Assembly: GCA_024762375.1 (NCBI GenBank)
Contig: JANTHQ010000174.1
Location: forward strand, 1-5,280
From: Anaerolineaceae bacterium
Lineage (GTDB): Bacteria > Chloroflexota > Anaerolineae > 4572-78
Length of the DNA stretch: 5,280 nt
Direction of reading: 5' to 3'
Shown here: positions 1-5,280 of the stretch, in pieces
How the letters are laid out: every line of letters begins with the position of its first letter
How positions within the stretch are numbered: position 1 is the stretch's first letter
Translations under genes and position numbers: made by a program
The notes under the pieces: generated by a model
What the model was told of the DNA's origin: nothing
Database searches by the model: none
The model's input: only the letters and a program-made list of their open reading frames with translations

Positions 1-357
1 CGGGCGATAATTTTCTGCCCTAACCGGTGGTATCCGTTTGAAACACACGGGCATTACTGGCGCGGCGAATATCATTTCGGCAATACCCCACTCATCAATT
101 ACCTGCCCGATGTCTGGCGCAACCGGCTCGCGCCGCACGTGCGGGCATATACCGGTCGCGGATTGCGGCGGCTGTTTGCCGGGTTACCGGCACGGGTCAT
201 CTCTCACCGGCAGATTTACCCCGGTTACGATAACGTGGTGCGCCGTGCGCCAAAACTGGGTGGTTTCATCCGGCGGATGACCTATTTTCTGGAAAAAACG
301 CCATTGCAGAAATTCGGACTGTCGCACTGGCTGGTGCTGGAAAAAGTTGACGGGTAA
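1..357 (+). CDS. Class I SAM-dependent methyltransferase, C-terminal part (5' end outside window)
   Basis: The frame is open from the first base and ends at TAA 355-357, giving 118 visible residues. The start and the SAM-binding half, including the glycine-rich loop, lie to the left of the window. The visible part opens with a hydrophobic strand (AIIF) leading into PNRWYPFETH at visible residues 7-16. A strand followed by a PNRxxPxEtH segment is typical of the later strands of Methyltransf_11-like enzymes. The rest is Arg-, Trp- and Tyr-rich and ends in FGLSHWLVLEKVDG, which resembles the last strand of such a fold. The enzyme presumably transfers a methyl group from S-adenosylmethionine in the cytoplasm; the acceptor cannot be told from this fragment. 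An internal ATG at 139 would make a 72-residue product, but the open upstream frame with conserved-looking sequence argues against a start there. It lies upstream of and co-directional with the penicillin-binding protein, with a 139-bp gap. The family call is fairly sure, the substrate unknown. Confidence 0.75.
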   Translation, partial: RAIIFCPNRWYPFETHGHYWRGEYHFGNTPLINYLPDVWRNRLAPHVRAYTGRGLRRLFAGLPARVISHRQIYPGYDNVVRRAPKLGGFIRRMTYFLEKTPLQKFGLSHWLVLEKVDG

Positions 358-424
358 ATGTCGGATAAACGTAGCCTAAAATTGCTATCCGCACTTGCCC
401 CAAAAGTTAGTTTCTGATACCATT

Positions 425-486
425 TCACGAATCACGAATCACGAATCACGAATCACGAATCACGAATCACGAATCACGAATCACGA
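425..486. repeat. Perfect heptanucleotide tandem repeat, (TCACGAA) x 8.9
   Basis: Eight exact copies of TCACGAA run from 425 to 480, followed by a ninth copy that matches for six bases (481-486) before breaking at T487. The 62-bp array has no mismatch. It fills the second half of the 139-bp spacer between the methyltransferase stop and the penicillin-binding protein ATG at 497, leaving 10 bp in which the only ribosome-binding-like sequence is a weak TAGG at 487-490. The unit is not self-complementary, so it should not form a hairpin. It lacks a start codon, and the frame of the downstream gene is closed by TAG at 491-493, so the array is not part of that protein. Seven base pairs is about two thirds of a helical turn, so gaining or losing one unit would change both spacing and helical phase upstream of the gene. 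The remaining spacer (358-424) shows no convincing promoter or terminator. A role in control is inference; it may simply be a hypervariable simple-sequence repeat. Confidence 0.95.
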
Positions 487-496
487 TAGGTAGTAT

Positions 497-3400
497 ATGC
501 AATCGAATCGAAAAGTAATGATAACCCGCCGACGGCGGGCACGCGCCAAAAATTTTCGCCCGAAATATGGACTGTTTATCGGCTGGACGTTTGGCGGAAT
601 ACTGATTGTCACGCTGGCAATTGTTGGCACACTCTTTGCCGGAGTGTTCGGCGCAGCATATTCGGTATATGCCAGTTTCGCCGCACAACTGCCAGACCCC
701 AGCGCCATTGAAACCGAGCAGGAAAATTTCGAAACCACCAAACTTTATGACCGCACCGGGCAAACGGTGCTGTATGAACTGTTCGACCCGCGTTTGGGCG
801 ACCGCTCGTATGTGACGATTGACCAAATTCCGCAGGTATGCCGCGATTCGGTGGTGGCACTGGAAGACAAAACTTTTTATTCCAACCCCGGATTCGATAT
901 TCAAGGCTTGACCCGCGCGTTTATCAGCAATTTGCAGGGTGGACAAATTCAGGGTGGCAGTTCCATTACGCAGCAGCTTATCAAAAATATTATTATTGAT
1001 GAAAAAGAACGTGCCCAAAAATCGTACACCCGTAAATTGAAAGAGTTGATTCTGTCAACCGAAATTACCCGCCGATACGAAAAAGACCAAATTTTGGAAT
1101 GGTATTTCAATACCAACTATTACGGCAATTTGGCATACGGTATCGAAGCGGCGGCGCAGGTGTATTTCCACAAAAGCGTCAGCGATTTGTCGCTGGCGGA
1201 ATGCACCATGCTCACGCCCATTCCACAGTTCCCCGCGCTGAACCCGCTGGATAATCCCGATGATGCCAAAAAACGGCAGGGCATCGCGCTGGAGCGGCTG
1301 GTAGAGGAAGGTATCATCACCCGTGCAGAAGCAGATGCCGCGTTTGCCCAAAAACTGGATGTAAAACCAATCCAGCAGCGGTTCGATATTGTTGCGCCGC
1401 ATTTTGCCATTTATGCCCGCGACCAACTGCTGAAAATGTTCGACCCGCGCACGGTATATCGCGGCGGGCTGAAGGTTATCACCACCGTTGATTTGGATTT
1501 GAACCAAAAAGCGCAAGAAGTTGCCAAACAGCACGTGCAGGAATTACAGGAAGGTGATCACAACGCCAGTAATTCGTGCGTGGTTGCCATCCGCCCAAAA
1601 ACCGGCGAAATTCTGGCGATGGTTGGCAGTATCGATTATTGGGATACCGAAAATGACGGCAATGTGAATGTTTGCACCGCCAATCCCGGCCGGCAGCCCG
1701 GTTCGTCATTCAAACCCTTCAACTATATGACCGCACTGCAAAAAGGTGTCGCTACTGCCGCCACGATGATTATGGATGTGCGACAGGCATTCCCCGACCC
1801 GCCAAACCCGCCATACGTTCCCGAAAATTATGACCTGAAATATCACGGGCCCGTCAGTTTGCGAAATGCATTCGCCCGCAGTTACAACATTCCCGCCGTG
1901 TGGGTGATGCAGAAATCGGGTGTGAAAGATGTCATTCGCAACGCGCACAAAATGGGCATCACCACGTTGGATGAGGATTATTACGGTTTGGCGCTCACAC
2001 TCGGCGGCGGCGAAGTGAAACCGCTCGACATGGCGTATGCGTTTAGCGTGTTTGCCAACAATGGTGTGATGGCGGGCAAACCCGTGCCGGAGCAGGATAT
2101 TCGCCCCGGATACCGCAAACTCGACCCGGTGGCAATTTTGCGGGTGGAAGATGCGGATGGGAATATTCTGTATGAATATACCCAGCCCTCCACCGAGCAA
2201 ATTATCAGCCCGGCGCTGGCATATTTGATGACCAGCATTTTAACCGACAACAACGCCCGTGCTCCCGCGTTCGGTGCGCACAGTTCGCTCATTTTGGATG
2301 ACCGGCCCGTCGCGGCAAAAACGGGTACCACCAACAACTTCCGCGACAACTGGACGCTGGGATACACCCCGCAATTGGCGGTCGGCGTTTGGGTGGGCAA
2401 CAACGACAACACCCCGATGAAAGATGTCACCGGGCTTTCCGGCGCGGGCCCCATTTGGCACGATGTGATGGCATACTATCACCGCGACAAACCGGTAGAG
2501 ACGTGGCTGCGCCCGCCGGGGCTGGTGGATGTCACGGTGGATGCGGTATCGGGGCTGTTGCCCACCGAATACACACCCAGCACCAAAACCGAACTCTTTT
2601 TGGAAGGAACCGAGCCGAAAGAGAAAGATAATGTCCATCAAGCGTTCCAAATTAACAAAGCCAATGGCAAACTGGCGGTGGCCGGTTGCACCCCGCCCGA
2701 TTTGATTGAAACGCGCGTGTTTGAAATCTACCCACCGGTGGCGAACGACTGGGTGAAAGAGCAGGGCATTCCCCAACCGCCGCACGAATATGATGACAGT
2801 TGCGCCGGTGCGGTCGCGGCGGGCCCTGTGGCGATAACCTATCCCCGTCAGTTTGAATATATTCACGGCGGCGTGGTCATCACCGGTAACGCCCGGCTCG
2901 ATGGCTTCCAATTGTACCGGCTCGAATTTGGGCAGGGACTCAATCCGCAGGAATGGAGTCAACTGGGCGGCGACCATGGCAGTCCGGTGGATAACGGCCC
3001 GCTGGAATACTGGGAAACCACCGGTTTGCCGGAAGGTTTGTACACCCTGCAACTGACCGTGCTGCGCGGCGACGGTTCATTCGAACGGCAAGCCAATCAG
3101 GTAACCATCGATAACACCCCGCCCACTGCCGATATTCTCAACCCGGAAGACGGCAAAGTGTATGTGCTGGAAGATGATGAATATATCAATTTCCAGGTGG
3201 ATGCCAATGATAATTTCGCGATGGACAGGGTGGAATACTATCTGGACAATCGTAAAATCGGCGAAAGCACCGTTGCACCGTACAATATGCGGTGGACACT
3301 CGCCATGAGCGACGTCACCCTCAGCCGCGAGTATGCCATCACCCAAACGATGCCGCTGCTCACACCGGACGGACAACCGGTCATCGGCGAAGACGGTCAA

Positions 3401-3745
3401 CCCGTTCCCGGCGAGGTCATCACCGTGACGCAGGTTTTCAGTATCACCGCACCGCGCACACCGGAAGACATCGCCGCCGCGCCCGAAATTACCGACACCG
3501 AGAAAATCATCGGATACACACAGGTTTTTTCCGGCGGAATGCAAATAATTTCTGATACAGTGGGGTACACCGAGACGCACGTCATTTGGGCAAAAGCCTT
3601 CGATGTGGCCGGCAATGAATATCAGACCGACCCAATGACTATTTCGGTTGTGCACAAAAAAGAGGATGAAGAAGACAAACAGCAGTCCAGCGCACTGCTC
3701 GACCCGCGCTGGTGGATGGCTGTGCTACCCAATGGCAAAACTTAG
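497..3745 (+). CDS. Bifunctional class A penicillin-binding protein (PBP1A-type) with Ig-like C-terminal tail
   Basis: The protein builds peptidoglycan at the outer face of the cytoplasmic membrane: the GT51 domain polymerises lipid II into glycan strands and the transpeptidase cross-links stem peptides. It has 1082 residues. A basic cytoplasmic stretch (RRRRARAK, 11-18) precedes one membrane helix, roughly 24-58. GT51, about 85-265, shows catalytic E123 in ALEDKTF, GGSSITQQLIKN (153-164), RKLKE (179-183, second catalytic Glu E183) and the ILEWYFNTNYYG block (199-210). The transpeptidase, about 358-660, shows SSFK with nucleophile S403 and K406, SYN (462-464) and KTGT (608-611). A linker with C731 and C769 follows, then an Ig-like module (about 777-875) ending DNTPP and a second (about 876-1052) that seems interrupted. 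An acidic KEDEEDK stretch lies near the end. It is longer than the roughly 700-900 residues usual for the class, because of the tail. The start is the first ATG after an in-frame TAG at 491-493; TAGG at 487-490 is a weak ribosome binding site. A second ATG at 518 is possible. Family names ponA/mrcA apply loosely; orthology is not established. Confidence 0.96.
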   Translation: MQSNRKVMITRRRRARAKNFRPKYGLFIGWTFGGILIVTLAIVGTLFAGVFGAAYSVYASFAAQLPDPSAIETEQENFETTKLYDRTGQTVLYELFDPRLGDRSYVTIDQIPQVCRDSVVALEDKTFYSNPGFDIQGLTRAFISNLQGGQIQGGSSITQQLIKNIIIDEKERAQKSYTRKLKELILSTEITRRYEKDQILEWYFNTNYYGNLAYGIEAAAQVYFHKSVSDLSLAECTMLTPIPQFPALNPLDNPDDAKKRQGIALERLVEEGIITRAEADAAFAQKLDVKPIQQRFDIVAPHFAIYARDQLLKMFDPRTVYRGGLKVITTVDLDLNQKAQEVAKQHVQELQEGDHNASNSCVVAIRPKTGEILAMVGSIDYWDTENDGNVNVCTANPGRQPGSSFKPFNYMTALQKGVATAATMIMDVRQAFPDPPNPPYVPENYDLKYHGPVSLRNAFARSYNIPAVWVMQKSGVKDVIRNAHKMGITTLDEDYYGLALTLGGGEVKPLDMAYAFSVFANNGVMAGKPVPEQDIRPGYRKLDPVAILRVEDADGNILYEYTQPSTEQIISPALAYLMTSILTDNNARAPAFGAHSSLILDDRPVAAKTGTTNNFRDNWTLGYTPQLAVGVWVGNNDNTPMKDVTGLSGAGPIWHDVMAYYHRDKPVETWLRPPGLVDVTVDAVSGLLPTEYTPSTKTELFLEGTEPKEKDNVHQAFQINKANGKLAVAGCTPPDLIETRVFEIYPPVANDWVKEQGIPQPPHEYDDSCAGAVAAGPVAITYPRQFEYIHGGVVITGNARLDGFQLYRLEFGQGLNPQEWSQLGGDHGSPVDNGPLEYWETTGLPEGLYTLQLTVLRGDGSFERQANQVTIDNTPPTADILNPEDGKVYVLEDDEYINFQVDANDNFAMDRVEYYLDNRKIGESTVAPYNMRWTLAMSDVTLSREYAITQTMPLLTPDGQPVIGEDGQPVPGEVITVTQVFSITAPRTPEDIAAAPEITDTEKIIGYTQVFSGGMQIISDTVGYTETHVIWAKAFDVAGNEYQTDPMTISVVHKKEDEEDKQQSSALLDPRWWMAVLPNGKT
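3368..3415 (+). repeat. Tandem duplicated octapeptide coding repeat (DGQPVxGE x 2) inside the penicillin-binding protein
   Basis: Two adjacent 24-bp units, 3368-3391 and 3392-3415, encode DGQPVIGE and DGQPVPGE (protein residues 958-965 and 966-973). The units differ at third positions of the G, P, V and E codons, which leaves the residues unchanged, and in one Ile-to-Pro codon. This looks like an old duplication whose peptide has been kept, not a recent slippage product. It lies in a Gly/Pro/Asp-rich stretch that probably forms an exposed loop in the extracytoplasmic tail. Confidence 0.6.
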
Positions 3746-3748
3746 AGG
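3744..3748 (+). promoter_or_regulatory. Ribosome binding site of surE, overlapping the upstream stop codon
   Basis: AGAGG lies five bases before the ATG at 3754 and overlaps the last two bases of the penicillin-binding protein stop (TAG 3743-3745). This favours ATG 3754 over the in-frame ATG at 3712, which lies inside the upstream gene. Ribosomes terminating on the first gene would sit on this site, so translational coupling is likely. Confidence 0.75.
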
Positions 3749-3753
3749 CAACT

Positions 3754-4545
3754 ATGACCGACTCACCACTGATTTTACTGACCAACGATGACGGCATCGA
3801 CTCGCCGGTGATGCCCGTACTGAAACGTGCACTGAACGCTGTGGCAGAAACTGTCATTTTTGCGCCGGACCACAACTGGTCGGCATCGGGGCATCCCAAA
3901 ACGATGCACAAAATGCTCCGTGCCGATGCGATTGAATGGGAAGATGGCAGCACGGCATACAAATCGAGCGGTGCGCCACCCGATTGTGTCGCGCTGGCGA
4001 TGCTCGGTGTGTTGGACACCCGCCCGTCGCTGGTGGTATCGGGCATCAATTTGGGTGCGAATATGGGGTACGACCTGTTTTATTCCGGCACGGTGGCCGC
4101 CGCGGTGGAAGCGGTGATTGATGGGCTGCCGGCCATTGCGTTTTCGCGGGTGCATCCTGTTGCCAGAGAAGATTACAGCGGGCAGGCAGCATTCGCCGCG
4201 CGATTATCGGCGCTGGTGCTGGAAAAAGGTTTGCCTGCCGGAACATTTCTCAATGTGAATTTCCCCGCGTGCGATTGGGCCGATGTCGCCGGGGTGACGG
4301 TGACCCGGTTGGGGCAGCGAATCTATCTCGATGAGCTGGTGCGCCGCAAAGACCCGCGCGGACGCGATTATTTCTGGATTGGCGGTCAGCCGCCCACCGG
4401 CGTGCCGGAACACGGCACGGATTTTTGGGCAACCGAAAACAAACTGATTTCAGTCACGCCAATTTCGCTGGACATCACCGCACACCGGATGATTGATGAA
4501 CTGAAACGCTGGGACATCGCATCGCTGATGGAAAATCCGGCATAA
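3754..4545 (+). CDS. surE: 5'/3'-nucleotidase SurE
   Basis: SurE is a cytoplasmic, divalent-metal-dependent phosphatase that removes phosphate from nucleoside 5'- and 3'-monophosphates (EC 3.1.3.5); some members also act on short polyphosphate. The 263-residue product matches the usual length of about 250-265. The N-terminus reads LILLTNDDGIDSP, with the metal-binding aspartates at D12 and D13. APDHNWSASGH follows, with S43 aligning to the metal-contacting serine of the E. coli enzyme (S39). Then comes SGINLGANMGYDLFYSGTVAAA with the metal ligand N99, the family's strongest signature. DPRGRDYFWIGG (200-211), GTDF (221-224) and SVTPISLDITAH (233-244) also match. The ATG at 3754 is chosen for its ribosome binding site at 3744-3748 and because family members begin just before the ILLTNDDG strand. 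It follows the penicillin-binding protein by 8 bp on the same strand, so the two form an operon. All key residues are present and nothing suggests truncation. Nucleotidase activity is family knowledge; a stationary-phase or stress role is inferred from other bacteria. Confidence 0.97.
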   Translation: MTDSPLILLTNDDGIDSPVMPVLKRALNAVAETVIFAPDHNWSASGHPKTMHKMLRADAIEWEDGSTAYKSSGAPPDCVALAMLGVLDTRPSLVVSGINLGANMGYDLFYSGTVAAAVEAVIDGLPAIAFSRVHPVAREDYSGQAAFAARLSALVLEKGLPAGTFLNVNFPACDWADVAGVTVTRLGQRIYLDELVRRKDPRGRDYFWIGGQPPTGVPEHGTDFWATENKLISVTPISLDITAHRMIDELKRWDIASLMENPA

Positions 4546-4554
4546 CCGCGCCCG

Positions 4555-5280
4555 TCATTTCAAATAACGGTCGAAAAAATCTACCGAGCGTTGCATTGCG
4601 GTACTGAAGAATAGCGACAAATTGTGATTGTCGCCATCATAGCGATAAAATTCCACCGGCATACCTGCCGATTGTATTTTATCGTATAGCAATCCGGAAA
4701 AGATGATGGGCACGGTTTCGTCTGCCGTGCCATGGTGAAGTTGAATCGGGCCGGAAATATCCGCCACAAACGTGTTGGGTGAAATGGCCGCCCAGAAGTC
4801 CGGATTTTCATCCGGTGAACCGTATTCTGCCATAAATTCGCGCCGCCACCGCCCGCGACGGCTGTTCGGGTCGGGGGTGGGCGTGGGTTCATTGGGGTTT
4901 CCGCGTCGCCAGCGGGCAAAGATATCCGGATATGACGCAACCACGCCACCCCAAATCACGCCGGCTTTGATGGAGTCGGTGATAACCATTGACCGCAGGG
5001 TAATATGCCCGCCCATCGAATGCCCCCACATACCAATCGCATCCGGATTGGCGACGGGGTATTTTTTGATGGACGCGACCGCGTTCAACACGTCAATGGT
5101 ATAGGCGGGCGAGCCATACGCGCCGGTGGGTTCCCCCTCCGAGCGGTCGTGGCCGCGATAATCCGAGCGGAAAACGATATATCCGTTCCGCGCGAAACCG
5201 TCCACGTATGCCACATACCGCTCGGTGGTGCGATATTCTTCCGGCGGAATGTAGCCGTGGTTGAACACAATCACCGGAAA
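4555..5280 (-). CDS. Alpha/beta hydrolase, prolyl-oligopeptidase/dienelactone-hydrolase-like, C-terminal part (5' end outside window)
   Basis: On the minus strand the frame is open from the right edge to TGA at 4557-4555, giving 241 visible residues. The beginning, including any signal peptide, lies beyond the window. A GTG at 5274 is in frame but sits inside the first core strand (FPVIVFNHGY), so it is not a credible start. Numbering from the first visible residue, HGY (8-10) is the likely oxyanion region, SDYRGHDRSEG (39-49) matches the family's DxRGxGxS segment, and GMWGHSMGG (83-91) is the nucleophile elbow with S88. GTADETVP (184-191) supplies acid D187 and DGDNHN (215-220) the histidine H219, so the catalytic triad is complete. 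A Pro/Thr/Arg-rich stretch, about 123-148, interrupts the core after the strand carrying VIWGGVVASY and may belong to a lid. It should cleave an ester or peptide bond; the substrate is unknown. It converges on surE with a 9-bp gap and is therefore a separate transcript. Family call secure, peptidase versus esterase undecided. Confidence 0.88.
   Translation of the reverse strand, partial: FPVIVFNHGYIPPEEYRTTERYVAYVDGFARNGYIVFRSDYRGHDRSEGEPTGAYGSPAYTIDVLNAVASIKKYPVANPDAIGMWGHSMGGHITLRSMVITDSIKAGVIWGGVVASYPDIFARWRRGNPNEPTPTPDPNSRRGRWRREFMAEYGSPDENPDFWAAISPNTFVADISGPIQLHHGTADETVPIIFSGLLYDKIQSAGMPVEFYRYDGDNHNLSLFFSTAMQRSVDFFDRYLK

Noticed and set aside
362..391. Inverted repeat CGGATA / TATCCG with an 18-nt loop, considered as a terminator for the methyltransferase.
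   Set aside because: The stem is only 6 bp, the loop is long and no T-tract follows.
358..417. A 19-codon reading frame starting at an ATG directly after the methyltransferase stop (TAAATG).
   Set aside because: It is very short, has no clear ribosome binding site of its own and no recognisable sequence, and lies in the spacer. Chance is the simplest explanation.
382..424. Possible promoter elements (TTGCTA or TTGCCC with TGATAC) upstream of the repeat.
   Set aside because: No pair had both a good -10 match and a 16-18 bp spacing, and the organism's sigma preferences are unknown.
425..486. The heptamer array considered as a CRISPR, an iteron-type origin or a DnaA-box cluster.
   Set aside because: There are no spacers between units, the unit is far too short for CRISPR, it does not match the DnaA box, and no replication gene or AT-rich unwinding region adjoins it.
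467..1018. A 183-codon open frame on the minus strand, partly in the heptamer repeat.
   Set aside because: It is antisense to the well-supported glycosyltransferase region, its last codons come only from the repeat, and it shows no recognisable family features.
2240..3052. A 270-codon open frame on the minus strand inside the penicillin-binding protein gene.
   Set aside because: The opposite strand carries an intact protein with conserved motifs in this span. The composition (rich in Arg, His, Val, Gly) is typical of a shadow frame.
3712..3753. Upstream in-frame ATG that would lengthen SurE by 14 residues.
   Set aside because: It lies within the penicillin-binding protein gene, the extra residues do not resemble SurE, and the ATG at 3754 has a well-placed AGAGG.

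Overview
This window looks like ordinary chromosomal DNA from a bacterium, probably of the phylum Chloroflexota (Anaerolineae/Caldilineae-like). That assignment is an inference. It rests on three things: the form of the class A penicillin-binding protein (an EDxxFYxNPGxD glycosyltransferase motif and a long Ig-like C-terminal tail), the style of the truncated methyltransferase, and the style of the alpha/beta hydrolase. No rRNA, tRNA or other phylogenetic marker is present to settle it. Base composition looks moderate and even, and nothing in codon use suggests recent transfer.

Layout. Bases 1-357 (+) hold the C-terminal 118 residues of a class I SAM-dependent methyltransferase cut by the left edge. 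Bases 358-496 are a spacer whose second half is a perfect 7-bp tandem repeat, 425-486, nearly nine copies, ending 10 bp before the next start codon. Bases 497-3745 (+) encode a complete 1082-residue bifunctional class A penicillin-binding protein: a membrane anchor, a GT51 peptidoglycan glycosyltransferase, a transpeptidase, and about 420 residues of extracytoplasmic tail with two Ig-like modules. The last module appears to carry a long insertion. Eight bases later surE (3754-4545, +) encodes a metal-dependent 5'/3'-nucleotidase of 263 residues, with a clear ribosome binding site overlapping the upstream stop codon. Bases 4555-5280 (-) hold the C-terminal 241 residues of an alpha/beta hydrolase (prolyl-oligopeptidase/dienelactone-hydrolase-like), convergent with surE and running off the right edge.

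How the genes relate. The penicillin-binding protein and surE are almost certainly co-transcribed and probably translationally coupled, pairing cell-wall synthesis with a nucleotide phosphatase often tied to stationary-phase or stress survival. The methyltransferase may or may not share their transcript, because the repeat-bearing spacer lies between them. The hydrolase is an independent, opposing unit.

I did not find a clearly new system, mobile element, CRISPR array or RNA gene. The most interesting items are the heptanucleotide repeat against the penicillin-binding protein start and the interrupted terminal Ig-like module of that protein.
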